Counted from the first letter of the stretch, positions 45,463 through 54,721 are shown. The stretch: 64,000 nt of DNA from Verrucomicrobiia bacterium (GCA_030425485.1 JAUIAM010000004.1:1-64000); one strand, 5' to 3'. The notes: generated by a model from the sequence alone, not told the origin. Program-made: numbers and translations.

Positions 45463-47730
45463 TCATAGATTCATCACGTTAATAGGGCGTTTGTTCTTTT
45501 CTTCTTTTTGTCTAAGGCGATAGGAGAGCTCGTAGCATGACGACCACTCAGGTTCCTGCTCAGAATCCAGGTGCAACTCGAACCTGTCGGTTTCCCACGG
45601 CGGCAATTGCCACTTCAGAACGGGACCACATAGATTGCACATCGGTGCCGTACCCTCGTGGCTCCAACTCAAAACTTCATATGCATTACCATTGCAGCAT
45701 ATGGATGCACGAATCGTTCCTGATGGAATCGCGGTCATACCGTCATGCAAAAGCCATATTTCAGCAGCGAATAATTCGCCTCCATGCCACTGGAATTTTG
45801 ATATTTTGGCAGAAACCACAGTTGGGCGACAAGCCTTCCCTACTGTCACTAAGGCCCGCTTTGCCTCCGCAGGCCATGCCAACAGACTATTATTCGCAGC
45901 GCAGGGCCATGGCTCGTTAAAGCACCAGTTGAGCGCCATGGACGAAACTGGCTTTTGCCGACGCGACTCCTCAAATAAGCCACGAAGACCTTCAGCCTGT
46001 ATCCATTGTCCGTGCTCAACCAGGGCTGACAAACTATTCATGGGCCCGAAGTAGCGCTCTAGGACAGGAAGGAGCAGATGGCTCTCCGGAAGCCACGCAT
46101 CAAATGCATGGTGGCTTCCCCATGCCGTATCTGGCTCTGGCGGGAACAACTGATCGCTGGGCATGAAGCTTTTAAGAACAGCTTCTGATGACGGACCAGG
46201 AATACCAAACTCCGTGTATGCAGTACAAGACGATCGCTGGAAGATCTGCCAAACTTCTTCGTCGGCCTCGATGTCATAAAACGTATAGTGCCCATGCCCC
46301 ATACCGAAAACGGGAGAAGTCGGCAGGAAAGGCCGTGATCGATCCAGTTCGAAACAATTTCGATCCAGTAAGCGAATCGCATGGGACTGCGGCGTCATCC
46401 CTGACCAACTGTTGAACAACTCATTGCCTCCGCACCACAAAGCCACGGACGTGTGCGCTCTCAAACGCATAATAATAGCGCGTGACTCAGCATCTAGCAC
46501 CCGCAGATAGTTATGATCATCGCTATAATCATTGCAAGCTAGCGGGAACTCGACCCAAACCAGCAGCCCCCGCTCATCGCATAAATCAAAAAACTCTTTT
46601 CCCGGCACAGGTGCCCCACCCCACAGTCGAAGCAGGTTGAAATGAACTCCTTGAGCCATGTCGAGCAGAGGACGCCATCGCTCACGGTCAACCGTACCAG
46701 CAAAGATATCTGGTGAGACCATATTCGTGCCCTTCGCAAATATCGGCTGTCCATTCACCTCTAAGGTAATTGGTGGCGTACTAGGCCCTTTAGGAAAGAC
46801 ACTGGGCTCATCCCATGTCTTTTCATGCGGAACTAAGCGAATCGTACGGAATCCAATCTGGAAAACACGGGAATCAATGGAACGCTTGTGATCATCAAGC
46901 AGCTCTAACGTGAGGGTATAAAGCGGTTGTTCTCCATAGCCATTTGGCCACCACAAGCTGGGGTTGTCCAAAGTGGCTCCTTGAGCTTCTTCACCAAGCC
47001 TACCAGATACCTCAAGGCAAAGCGCCCCCTGCGGATCTTTGAGTAACCATCGATATTCATGGCCCTGAGCCTCATCGCTAGCGACAATATCAACTTGGAT
47101 TGCAGCTGACATAAGCGCTGGGTCGAGCTCATACCGAGGCTCAACGTGCAGTAATCGTGCTGCCGGGCCGACCGTTAATTGTACGGGACGCCATATTCCG
47201 AGAGGAATTAATCTCGGATGAAAATCCCAACCGTAACTTACGGCGGGCTTGCATGACAGGTTGGCCTGACTCCGGCAATCCGGTTCAGGTGATGATTTGG
47301 GTGCAGGATCAACAATAATCCTAAGCTCTGTCTGCCCATTGAATACCTCAGCCGGTAGCTCGATTGATGCACGCTGCTGCATTCCCTCACACCGATGCAT
47401 GATGCTATCGTCTACCCAAACAGACCACGAATAGTCGACCCCTTCGATTTCAAGGGTGGCACATTCGGCTGCATCTAGCTTCAAGTCCGGCAGTGTCGTA
47501 CGATACACCCACCAAACATCCTCCATCCATTTGTAGCGCTTAAACTCCTCGCCGATCCAGTGAGATGGCCATCCCTCAGCCTTCCCCCAATCCAACTGTA
47601 CGGCTCCAGGAACAGAAGCATCTACGTAGCGGACCGGAGAGAGCTCTGGATCCTTTGTCCAGCCAAGCATCCATACCAGTGAAACATTTTCGCCTGTGGT
47701 TGTAGCAACAAGATTACCCATACCGATCAT
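45463..47730 (-). CDS. GH2 beta-mannosidase-like glycoside hydrolase
   Basis: 755 aa. GH2 plan: N-terminal sugar-binding domain (SVPGAVQLDWGKAEGWP, WWVYRTTLP, LEIEGVDYSWSVWVD), Ig-like domain (LWWPNGYGEQPLY), then a TIM barrel with acid/base Glu437 in WCGGNEL and nucleophile Glu507 in TEFGIPG. The DNPSLWWPNGYG and GGNE signatures are closest to beta-mannosidases. No signal peptide, so it would act in the cytoplasm on imported oligosaccharides. Starts at 47721 or 47844 are possible. Flanked on both sides by integrase fragments. Confidence 0.85.
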   Translation of the reverse strand: MIGMGNLVATTTGENVSLVWMLGWTKDPELSPVRYVDASVPGAVQLDWGKAEGWPSHWIGEEFKRYKWMEDVWWVYRTTLPDLKLDAAECATLEIEGVDYSWSVWVDDSIMHRCEGMQQRASIELPAEVFNGQTELRIIVDPAPKSSPEPDCRSQANLSCKPAVSYGWDFHPRLIPLGIWRPVQLTVGPAARLLHVEPRYELDPALMSAAIQVDIVASDEAQGHEYRWLLKDPQGALCLEVSGRLGEEAQGATLDNPSLWWPNGYGEQPLYTLTLELLDDHKRSIDSRVFQIGFRTIRLVPHEKTWDEPSVFPKGPSTPPITLEVNGQPIFAKGTNMVSPDIFAGTVDRERWRPLLDMAQGVHFNLLRLWGGAPVPGKEFFDLCDERGLLVWVEFPLACNDYSDDHNYLRVLDAESRAIIMRLRAHTSVALWCGGNELFNSWSGMTPQSHAIRLLDRNCFELDRSRPFLPTSPVFGMGHGHYTFYDIEADEEVWQIFQRSSCTAYTEFGIPGPSSEAVLKSFMPSDQLFPPEPDTAWGSHHAFDAWLPESHLLLPVLERYFGPMNSLSALVEHGQWIQAEGLRGLFEESRRQKPVSSMALNWCFNEPWPCAANNSLLAWPAEAKRALVTVGKACRPTVVSAKISKFQWHGGELFAAEIWLLHDGMTAIPSGTIRASICCNGNAYEVLSWSHEGTAPMCNLCGPVLKWQLPPWETDRFELHLDSEQEPEWSSCYELSYRLRQKEEKNKRPINVMNL

Positions 47731-47761
47731 ATATAATTCTGATTTGCTCAGGCGGACAAGA

Positions 47762-47775
47762 CAGTTATGCAACTG
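47762..47775. promoter_or_regulatory. Inverted repeat cagtt-atgc-aactg before the GH2 gene
   Basis: A perfect 5+5 bp inverted repeat 32 nt upstream of the preferred GH2 start. It resembles but does not match the GTTAnnATAAC motif of the locus downstream. Possible operator; weak evidence. Confidence 0.3.
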
Positions 47776-47854
47776 AAGTGAAAAATGGAAATCGGCCAGG
47801 CCAAATCCATGTAAATTGAGCCGCTGGCCCAGTTTAAGCGCCACAGGCAGATTG

Positions 47855-47996
47855 TCCTCTGCACGTACTTAGCTTGGAACGCTCTTCGACCAAGCCCGCA
47901 GCTACCATGACAGGGTGAAACTGGTTGCTCAGGCTACGGGTATGATCCTGCTCGGATACCGTTTTGTCAGCCACCGGAACAATGGGCAGGCTCGGG
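47855..47996 (-). pseudogene. Second integrase fragment
   Basis: On the minus strand it reads PSLPIVPVADKTVSEQD, then SLSNQFH and GLVEERSKLS, matching the middle of the integrase remnant at 44839-45441 (PSLPVFPVADKTVSEQD). Both fragments have the same orientation and bracket the GH2 gene. No start or catalytic C-terminus remains. Confidence 0.75.
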
Positions 47997-48080
47997 GTTT
48001 AGGCAGCTGCTCAGCCAAAATCCCTTAACGGTGTGCGCCTCTGAGAGATTGGTATGTTTGTGCGTAGCCGCTCCTTGAGT

Positions 48081-48132
48081 GTTACCATAACCCATCTTTG
48101 GGTTTGTCCTGTGAGTCCCATGCTGCTTTAAA
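48081..48132 (+). promoter_or_regulatory. Conserved activator-type site and promoter, site 1 (fucosidase 1)
   Basis: GTTACCATAAC (48081-48091), 11 nt, then TTTG; -35 TTGTCC (48104-48109), 17-nt spacer, -10 TTTAAA (48127-48132). The leader to the fucosidase ATG is long, about 175 nt. One of five sites with the same geometry. Confidence 0.65.
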
Positions 48133-48313
48133 GCTTAAACTGTATACACTTAACGACCATCTTGGGATACTTAAATATTACCCAATTCCCCCTCCGAAAT
48201 CGGCCAGCGAAATATCCGCCCTGCTCTAAAGCGATACCTCTCCAACCTCCTTTCACTGGCCAAATTGCAGTGCTAGTTGCGCCAGCGGTCCAACCTCACT
48301 CCCCCTTGAACTC

Positions 48314-50089
48314 ATGATATCACGTGCGCTAAAACCCTGCCGCTTCGCCATAAAATGGGCGCAGCAATTACCCCTTGCCCTTCTTTTCTTAACGGCCACT
48401 TTTCCCCTGGCCGCCAGCATACCCACCTTTCCCGGAGAAACCGAAGCCGAGCGTGATGTCCGCATGCAGTGGTGGCGCGACGCCAAGTACGGCATGTTTA
48501 TCCACTGGGGTGCGTCCGCAGAACTACGCGGCAACTGGAAAGGCACACCCAAAGGCGATGGCTACAACATCATGCGCCGGGTTAAGATGCCTCTATCTGA
48601 ATACGCAGAGGCGCTCAGCCACTTCAACCCGGTAGAGTACGACCCTGAAGCATGGGTAATACTGGCCAAGGAAGCAGGCATGAAATACATCGTCTTCATC
48701 GCCAAGCACCACGACGGGTTTGCGCTTTGGGATACACAGGCTTCCGAATTCGACATCATCGACCATACGGAGTACAACCGCGATATTCTCAAGGAGTTGG
48801 CCGAGGCCTGTGCCAAGTATGACATGAAACTCGGCATCTATTATTCGCACTCGCGAGACTGGTATCACCCGGGCGGTGCCATCGCGGGCAGCGACACGCG
48901 CTGGGACGAGGCGCAGGAAGGCGACTTTGATGAATACCTGAAAACAGTAGCCGAGCCGCAAGTGCGCGAACTACTCACTAACTACGGCCCCATCGCCGTA
49001 ATGTGGTGGGACATGCCAGAGAACATCACCACAGAGCAAGCCGAGCGCCTCAACGCCTTGATGTCCCTGCAGCCAGGTATCATCTCCAATGACAGACTGA
49101 TCAGCGGAAGCGGTGACTTTGATACACCCGAACGCTACATCCCTGCATTTCGTAATCCGCCCGATCGCGATATCGAAGCGTGCATGACCATCGGCAAGTA
49201 TTGGGTATACAGCGAAACTGATCGCGAATGGGAATCCCAGAAGCAGCTTCTGCGTAACCTGCTCGACTCCGTGGGCCGCGGCGGCAACCTCCTGCTAAAT
49301 GTCACGCCGGACGAAAAGGGTAATGTCATACCCGAAAACACCGAGCCGCTACTGGCGATTGGCGAGTGGCTCGACCAGTATGGTGAGTCTGTCTATGGCA
49401 CCACGCAGGGACCGTTTCGCCATTGGCCCGCGGGCAGCGCAACGGTTAAGGGAAATACGCTCTACCTGCATGTGTACGACTGGCCGAGCCAAGGTCCATT
49501 GCTCATACCGATAAGCAATACGCCCTTGAAGGTATCGTCACTGGGACCATCCGGACAGGCAGCGCTATCCTTTGAGAGCACACCGAATGGCTTGCTGATC
49601 GATGTACCACAAAAGCCACTTGACCCCCTGGTATCCGTGCTGGCAGTGGATTTAAAGGAACCTGCGGTAGCAATCCGCCAAGGGTACGAGCCCAACGCAA
49701 AGGGCGTCTACGATTTAACGCCGGATATTGGCGAGCGGCGCGGCGCATGGATTCAGATCGATGACAACGCAATCGTTCGCTGGAACAACAGCACCTACCG
49801 CATGAACTGGCCGATGTATATCGACACGCCGGGCACTTACCGGGTGGAAGCGGTTTACAGCTGTAGCCCCGAGCTTGCAGGCAGCGCCTTTCAGGTTAAG
49901 ATAGGTGACCGCACGCTCAAGGCCGACTTCCAATCCTCAGCAACACCCAAAGCGTTTACTATAGGGACGCTCAAGGTCGATCATACGGGTACGTTTGAGG
50001 TCGAGCTTAGCCTGCCAAAATTTAGGACTGCCGAGGAGGCCAGCTTCCACGCAGTGCGACTTGTACCTGAATTCATAAGTGAAACGTAA
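48314..50089 (+). CDS. GH29 alpha-L-fucosidase (secreted)
   Basis: 591 aa. Signal peptide (about 1-34), then the GH29 catalytic domain: WWRDAKYGMFIHWGASA, YIVFIAKHHDGFALWDT, YYSHSRDWYHPGG and the nucleophile Asp233 in VMWWDMP. After about residue 400 there are beta-rich C-terminal domains, the last (about 465-585) resembling a carbohydrate-binding or jelly-roll module. It hydrolyses terminal alpha-L-fucose from glycans or fucoidan oligosaccharides. Closely related to the gene at 60221 in the same locus. Followed by a strong hairpin; preceded by regulatory site 1. Confidence 0.92.
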   Translation: MISRALKPCRFAIKWAQQLPLALLFLTATFPLAASIPTFPGETEAERDVRMQWWRDAKYGMFIHWGASAELRGNWKGTPKGDGYNIMRRVKMPLSEYAEALSHFNPVEYDPEAWVILAKEAGMKYIVFIAKHHDGFALWDTQASEFDIIDHTEYNRDILKELAEACAKYDMKLGIYYSHSRDWYHPGGAIAGSDTRWDEAQEGDFDEYLKTVAEPQVRELLTNYGPIAVMWWDMPENITTEQAERLNALMSLQPGIISNDRLISGSGDFDTPERYIPAFRNPPDRDIEACMTIGKYWVYSETDREWESQKQLLRNLLDSVGRGGNLLLNVTPDEKGNVIPENTEPLLAIGEWLDQYGESVYGTTQGPFRHWPAGSATVKGNTLYLHVYDWPSQGPLLIPISNTPLKVSSLGPSGQAALSFESTPNGLLIDVPQKPLDPLVSVLAVDLKEPAVAIRQGYEPNAKGVYDLTPDIGERRGAWIQIDDNAIVRWNNSTYRMNWPMYIDTPGTYRVEAVYSCSPELAGSAFQVKIGDRTLKADFQSSATPKAFTIGTLKVDHTGTFEVELSLPKFRTAEEASFHAVRLVPEFISET

Positions 50090-50100
50090 GCGTGGGCATA

Positions 50101-50146
50101 CAGGGAAGCTCTGCATAGCCAGAGCTTCCCTGGCATCCGCTTTTAG
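50101..50146 (+). terminator. Terminator after fucosidase 1
   Basis: A perfect 13-bp stem cagggaagctctg/cagagcttccctg with a 6-nt loop (50101-50132), then gcatccgctttt. It lies 11 nt after the stop and between convergent genes, so it may serve both strands. Confidence 0.7.
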
Positions 50147-50273
50147 ATTTATCTGCCCATGCAATGAGTACAGCCGTGGAGCAGAAAGACTGCGCAAGGA
50201 CAGCCCCAACCAGGAAACAGGGTTTCCTCGGAGCGCACTCTGCAAAAAACCGCTTTATCCCCTACAGGGTGTA

Positions 50274-51293
50274 TCAGTCGCTAACGCGATAGCGCACGAT
50301 TTCACCAAGAGCATGGTTGGCGGAGAGTATCGTATCGGATTCGATGACAACGATGTTGGCCGGGCCGACTCCGGTATCTAGAATTTCGGCCAGCATGTCC
50401 AATGACCCTTGCCGCTCTGGGCGCATGAGGACGAGCTCCTTCTCCCCTCCCCGGTTACCAACGACCAACGCCGGGCGATCGTTCAGCATGCCCGCCCAAA
50501 CCACGTGCCCAAAGTTGATCGCGAGACGGCGCACCTCACGCCATACGCCCTTTTTGAAACGCTTATAGAAAACCAGACCATCCCCGTGAAACGGCTCAAC
50601 CGTGACAAGCTCCGGCTCGCCATCTCCATCAATGTCGAAAACCGCCATGTCACTAACATCGTGGTTGAGCAATCGCTCGCAGGCCCATGCATCGGTATCG
50701 CCGTGAGGTGCCGTCAGCATAAAAAGACCGTCAATTCCCGACACAAATAGCCGCGGTTTCCCATCGACCGAGGCCATAGCCATACCATGGTTACGACGGA
50801 TGCCCTGGCAGATAACCTTGGGACGCAAAGGTGTCCCCCACTCGGGTGAAAGCGGGGCCGCGATAACCGAGCCGGGCATGGACCAGTCCTCCTGCGCCGT
50901 CTTACCGCCAGCCATAGTTGCCCCAATGACCCAACCCTCGAAAAGCGCTAAACGGTGTGCAAATGGAAGTTCGAGAACATTAGTCGATTGCCAGGCTTGC
51001 GCCCCGCTATCGGTAGGGCGAACATCTACCACCCTGGCCTGCTCAAAATGATAGATAGGCCAAGCTTGTTGAATGGCCAGAAAGCGTCCACTTCCATCGT
51101 GTACCGGCACCAGACTCATGGTCCCGCCGGGACGGTCCCACACTTCCACGGGCTCGGAATCATCGGAGCTGAAGGCTAAGCAGGGACCATAAAGTTCTGT
51201 CGCCGCGAGAACGACCAGCCGCCCACCGACACGCTGGGCACTCACGGCATAGACCATCGGCAGGTGGCCGACTATGGTTTTCTCAACCGGCAT
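50274..51293 (-). CDS. FG-GAP/VCBS-like propeller protein
   Basis: 339 aa without an obvious signal peptide. One clear calcium-binding repeat, VFDIDGDGEPELVTVEP (about 219-235), is set among weaker propeller strands (RLVVLAATELYGPCLA, PRLFVSGIDGLFMLT, RPALVVGNRGGEKELVLM). Probably a seven-bladed propeller that binds sugar or protein partners. Third gene of the sialidase operon: it overlaps the isomerase gene by 11 nt, so translational coupling is likely. Function not assigned. Confidence 0.6.
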   Translation of the reverse strand: MPVEKTIVGHLPMVYAVSAQRVGGRLVVLAATELYGPCLAFSSDDSEPVEVWDRPGGTMSLVPVHDGSGRFLAIQQAWPIYHFEQARVVDVRPTDSGAQAWQSTNVLELPFAHRLALFEGWVIGATMAGGKTAQEDWSMPGSVIAAPLSPEWGTPLRPKVICQGIRRNHGMAMASVDGKPRLFVSGIDGLFMLTAPHGDTDAWACERLLNHDVSDMAVFDIDGDGEPELVTVEPFHGDGLVFYKRFKKGVWREVRRLAINFGHVVWAGMLNDRPALVVGNRGGEKELVLMRPERQGSLDMLAEILDTGVGPANIVVIESDTILSANHALGEIVRYRVSD

Positions 51294-52236
51294 CCGCCCA
51301 CTCCTCCTGCATCACGCGTGCGCTGGCAGCGATCAGCATACTCTGCGCATGGCGCACGAATTCCCTACCCGGCGCCCTCGGCCAGTTGCGTTCTTCGATG
51401 GCAATGCTAACTGGGCTGGAATCGGTCCCCTTGAGTTTTTTCACGCGCTTAAGAATGGCCGTTAGCTCGTCCGCACCGACAACGCTACCCGGCTCCCCCA
51501 CACACATATGTGTATCGCCAAACCACGGATGAAGGCGGGTAAGCACGGGGCTGGAGATGTGGAGCTGCGAAAGAACAGGCCAGCAAAGTTCCAATGAATC
51601 CAGCAGCTTCTCGCCATTGAGCAGCGCGTGCCCACTGTCCCAGCAAAGGGAAAAGCGGGGCGAGATAGCACGCACTCGACGCGCGAGTGCTACGGCATCC
51701 TGCGAACACCCAACGAGCATGCACTTGTGGGCGTTGCGGTCTAAAGGCTCCAGCAAAATGTCGAGTCTGCGCGCCTGCTCGGCCTCTGCGCACAATGCGA
51801 TCAGGCTGGTTTCGAGAGCCCGAATCGCCTCTGGGCGGCGAGTCGGTTCCACGTCCGGACCACTGCGGACACAGACAGCGCTAGCGCCGCAGGCCAAGGC
51901 ATCGCCAATCAGCCGTCGCATGGACTCAACGGCGGCCCTCCGCACGGATTCGTCCAGCGACGACAGGCTGAGCCCAGGTGAATCGATGTCAGGCCTGGCC
52001 CAGAGATACAGTTCGCAGCCGCTATCTTCAAACAGCTCACGCATGCATCGGTGCTGTTGCGAGGAAAGTTCTTCCGCCATCCACTCGATGCGCGAAAAAA
52101 ACTGCCCCTCCAGGATGGACTCACAGGCTTCCCGCACGACCTCCCATCGCTCGTTCCACGGATAGAATGCCTCGGAAAGAAGCAGACTTGGCACAAACCA
52201 TAAGGGCAGGTTTCCCTCATCAACAGGCGGCGTCAT
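51283..52236 (-). CDS. Sugar isomerase/epimerase-like TIM-barrel protein
   Basis: 317 aa of the AP-endonuclease-2/xylose-isomerase-like superfamily. Typical segments are ACGASAVCVRSGPDV, DILLEPLDRNAHKCMLVG (metal Glu), FSLCWDSGHALLNG (Asp, His) and QLHISSP. Members isomerise or epimerise sugars or act on inositols; the substrate is not clear. Second gene of an operon after a sialidase-family gene. ATG at 52236 is chosen over TTG at 52260. Confidence 0.72.
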   Translation of the reverse strand: MTPPVDEGNLPLWFVPSLLLSEAFYPWNERWEVVREACESILEGQFFSRIEWMAEELSSQQHRCMRELFEDSGCELYLWARPDIDSPGLSLSSLDESVRRAAVESMRRLIGDALACGASAVCVRSGPDVEPTRRPEAIRALETSLIALCAEAEQARRLDILLEPLDRNAHKCMLVGCSQDAVALARRVRAISPRFSLCWDSGHALLNGEKLLDSLELCWPVLSQLHISSPVLTRLHPWFGDTHMCVGEPGSVVGADELTAILKRVKKLKGTDSSPVSIAIEERNWPRAPGREFVRHAQSMLIAASARVMQEEWADAG

Positions 52237-52263
52237 CGGAGCATGTCCCGCACATCCCAATGC

Positions 52264-53550
52264 CTATTCAGTGGCAGGAGCCCGATTGACGAGGTGGGGT
52301 GAGCCGGTACCCCGATGCACAAACTTGCCCGCTTTAATATCTTCTTCGGTAAAGCTGATGCAGTATATCTCGCGCTCATCCTTGCGTCGGTGGTCGTAGG
52401 CAATGACGACCATACCGTCGTCGAGCTGATCACCGTCAGGATAGGAAATCTGGGTGCGATCATCCAGCAGCAAGCCACCTTCCCAGGTCTTGCCATCGTC
52501 ATACGAAAGGTATGCCGTGAGATGTGAACGGTCAGCAGAAGGACGCTTGCGCGCGACCCGATCCTTAATCTCCTTTTGTGATAGCCCGGTTTCGTCGGGT
52601 GTCTGGTGACGCACGAGCAGGAGCTCGCCCGAGTCCAGCCGTCGGATGTAGAAGCGCGAACGAATGTGCGGGATGCCTGCCAACTCCGGAGTGGTCCACG
52701 TCTTTCCACCGTCCGTAGAAGTCGTCTCGAGGATTCCCTTTAGTCCGCGGATAAGGAGCCAGAGGCTTCCGTCGTTGCGCTCGACAATCATGTGCTCATC
52801 GTAGCGAACGTCCTGAGTCGGTATCTGTGCAATCTGCTGGAAGCTCTTGCCATTATCGCTAGATTCTACGACGAGCGTGCCCGCCTTGCTGGGATCCCAA
52901 TGGTTGTACTTGTCAGGCACGTGACGCTCCGGGGCCCCTTCCTTGTCTTTGGGCGCATGGCTCCACATTGCCACTGGCAGCAGCCAACGTCCGTCATTCA
53001 GCACGGTCGGCTTGTTCATCATGATGCCGTCAATCAGATAGCGAGGCTCTGACCAAGTCGGCATCTCCGAGTCGGGATTGGAACAGCTGATCGCCCAGAC
53101 GCCGCCCCGACCATCCCACCAGCCGTATGCCTGTGCATAGAAAACCCATAAGGCCCCATCCGGAGCCGTCCAGATGACCGGATCGAATGTGCGGACGTGG
53201 GGATTCTCGTGGTCGATAACCAACTCGATGTCGGACCATGTTTCACCGCGGTCATCGCTGTGTGCCAGCATGACGTAATTAAGCGGACCTTCGTCGTGGC
53301 CACCGCCGTACCATAGCGCCCACAGCCGCCCGCTGGGCGTTGCCGCCAAGCCCGGGATACCCTGAAAATCACGGGGCGCAGAGAGATCAGATTCCGACTT
53401 TGGCTTGAATAGCTTGGCCGGAGTCAGGGCCGGATCATCGGCTTGCGCAGTAAGTGGCAAGGCCATTGTCAGGCAGCAAGCACCAGCGTAAAGAAATCGC
53501 CGAAGGAGTTTTGCTGCTGGGTAGAAAGAAACGCGAGAGATGCACTTCAT
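52264..53550 (-). CDS. Sialidase-family (BNR/Asp-box) secreted protein 1
   Basis: 428 aa. Signal peptide (about 14-36), then a six-bladed propeller with Asp boxes SDDRGETW, SSDNGKSF, STDGGKTW and SYDDGKTW. Conserved LAATPSGRLWALWYGG and the Arg/Tyr residues of the sialidase fold are present (RFYIRRLDSGELLL; QISYPDGDQLDDGMVVIAYD). Such proteins may cleave sialic acids or other acidic or deoxy sugars; specificity is not provable here. First gene of a three-gene operon. Site 5 of the shared regulatory motif lies 86 bp upstream. Confidence 0.8.
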   Translation of the reverse strand: MKCISRVSFYPAAKLLRRFLYAGACCLTMALPLTAQADDPALTPAKLFKPKSESDLSAPRDFQGIPGLAATPSGRLWALWYGGGHDEGPLNYVMLAHSDDRGETWSDIELVIDHENPHVRTFDPVIWTAPDGALWVFYAQAYGWWDGRGGVWAISCSNPDSEMPTWSEPRYLIDGIMMNKPTVLNDGRWLLPVAMWSHAPKDKEGAPERHVPDKYNHWDPSKAGTLVVESSDNGKSFQQIAQIPTQDVRYDEHMIVERNDGSLWLLIRGLKGILETTSTDGGKTWTTPELAGIPHIRSRFYIRRLDSGELLLVRHQTPDETGLSQKEIKDRVARKRPSADRSHLTAYLSYDDGKTWEGGLLLDDRTQISYPDGDQLDDGMVVIAYDHRRKDEREIYCISFTEEDIKAGKFVHRGTGSPHLVNRAPATE

Positions 53551-53594
53551 GATGCTGAGCAAAATGGGGGTTAACGGATTGAGGGGGATGCGAT

Positions 53595-53646
53595 CATCGT
53601 TCACGATCTCGTCACGCGAGCAAGTGCTTCGATGTGTTATTCTAAC
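53595..53646 (-). promoter_or_regulatory. Conserved activator-type site, site 5 (sialidase 1 operon)
   Basis: On the minus strand GTTAGAATAAC (53646-53636), 11 nt, then CTTG (53624-53621), giving -35 TTGCTC; the -10 at 17 nt is poor (ACGATG). Same geometry as the other four sites. Confidence 0.6.
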
Positions 53647-53696
53647 ATCGAGAACATCCACGCCCTTGTTTTACTTAGGCCGTAGAGAAACTCACG

Positions 53697-53861
53697 CTAG
53701 GGTGTGTCTTCAAATTAAGAAACGAGGGAAAAAGAGGTAATTTTGAGGATTTTTTCGGCTTTCGAAGTGGTGTGAATCCAGATTCATGAACTGAGAAAAC
53801 GGAAAAAGACGCGAAAAGACCCTTTTCTACCGACCTTGATGAATTTGAAGACACCGCCTAG
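53697..53861. mobile_element. 165-bp MITE-like element, copy B
   Basis: Reverse complement of copy A (15570-15734), same length, bounded by CTAG, with differences confined to the right-hand terminal repeat as far as can be read. Near identity over 38 kb implies recent movement. It sits between two genes of the sugar locus. Confidence 0.8.
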
Positions 53862-53947
53862 TCAGGGAAGGGATTAAGAAGCAGACAGAGTCGTAAAAAC
53901 CAGATCGGCCCAAGTTGCACCGGCCTATCGTGCGGGGAGTGTCCCGC

Positions 53948-54721
53948 TTACGGATTCAGCGGTGTCATCGGTCCCCAGATATCCTTCACCCCCGGAAGAG
54001 GCTCCTGGCAGGCGTCAGTTTTCTTCCACCAACGGTGATTGATCGCGTCGGTTTCGCTCATTTTGTTATCTGCCTGGGGCGCATCACCCACGTATTCGAG
54101 ATAGAGAAACTCCACAAGTTTACCATCGAGTTCGGCAAGGTATATCGACAGGTTGCGGTTGTTACTGCGAGCTACCTGATCGACAACCCCAGGCCAAACG
54201 GTCTGATGCAGCGTCCGGTAATCCTCCTCTTTATCCGGTCGCACCGTCGTCACAAGCATGACCTGACTGTCTGCCGGACCAGGGACATTTTTACCACGGA
54301 TATAAGTGATCCATTCCATCTGAAGCCAGTGCGTCTCCAGCCGTTCTGCCCGCGGGTGGGAGCGAGTCAATTCCGTCAAGGCTGCCGTTTCCTCACAGGC
54401 AGACTCGAACGCACTGGCCGCCTGGAGATAGTCCCGCTTTCCATCATAGAGAAAATGCAGCACAACCCATTCATGCTCTCCGATCTTGTACGTAAACGCG
54501 CGGACATTCTCAATGCCTGAAGCGGCAAGTGACCTGCGGGCACTGTCGGTACCGAGAGCTTCGATAGCCGTGCTCAAGTCTCCCGTTTTCCCAGGACCAA
54601 TTTCTGCGATAAGGCCAACGACTGTGGTGCGGTCAGATAACAAATAGTTCTCGTAAGGCGAGAATGCCGAAGCCATGAGCGAGGTGATGAGGGCGATCGT
54701 TGTAACAAGCAAACATTTCAT
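53948..54721 (-). CDS. Exported RhaM-type sugar mutarotase-like protein
   Basis: 257 aa with a signal peptide (about 1-20). The C-terminal half (about 135-245) matches the L-rhamnose mutarotase family: VRPDKEEDYRTLHQTVWPGV, NLSIYLAELDGKLVEFLYLEYVG and HRWWK with the final PLPGV...PM. The N-terminal half (about 35-130) looks like a degenerate second copy of the same ferredoxin-like fold, making a fused dimer. In human and other systems a RhaM-fold protein is an L-fucose mutarotase, which fits the fucosidases beside it. No copy of the shared promoter motif precedes it. Confidence 0.7.
   Translation of the reverse strand: MKCLLVTTIALITSLMASAFSPYENYLLSDRTTVVGLIAEIGPGKTGDLSTAIEALGTDSARRSLAASGIENVRAFTYKIGEHEWVVLHFLYDGKRDYLQAASAFESACEETAALTELTRSHPRAERLETHWLQMEWITYIRGKNVPGPADSQVMLVTTVRPDKEEDYRTLHQTVWPGVVDQVARSNNRNLSIYLAELDGKLVEFLYLEYVGDAPQADNKMSETDAINHRWWKKTDACQEPLPGVKDIWGPMTPLNP

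Noticed and set aside
47762-47775. cagttatgcaactg before the GH2 gene as a sixth copy of the GTTAnnATAAC motif
   Set aside because: One base too short in the core, and no (T/C)TTG stands 11 nt downstream on the minus strand; kept only as a weak inverted repeat.
53595-53600. Firm -10 box for the sialidase 1 promoter
   Set aside because: ACGATG at 17 nt is a poor -10; only the upstream motif and -35-like box are claimed.
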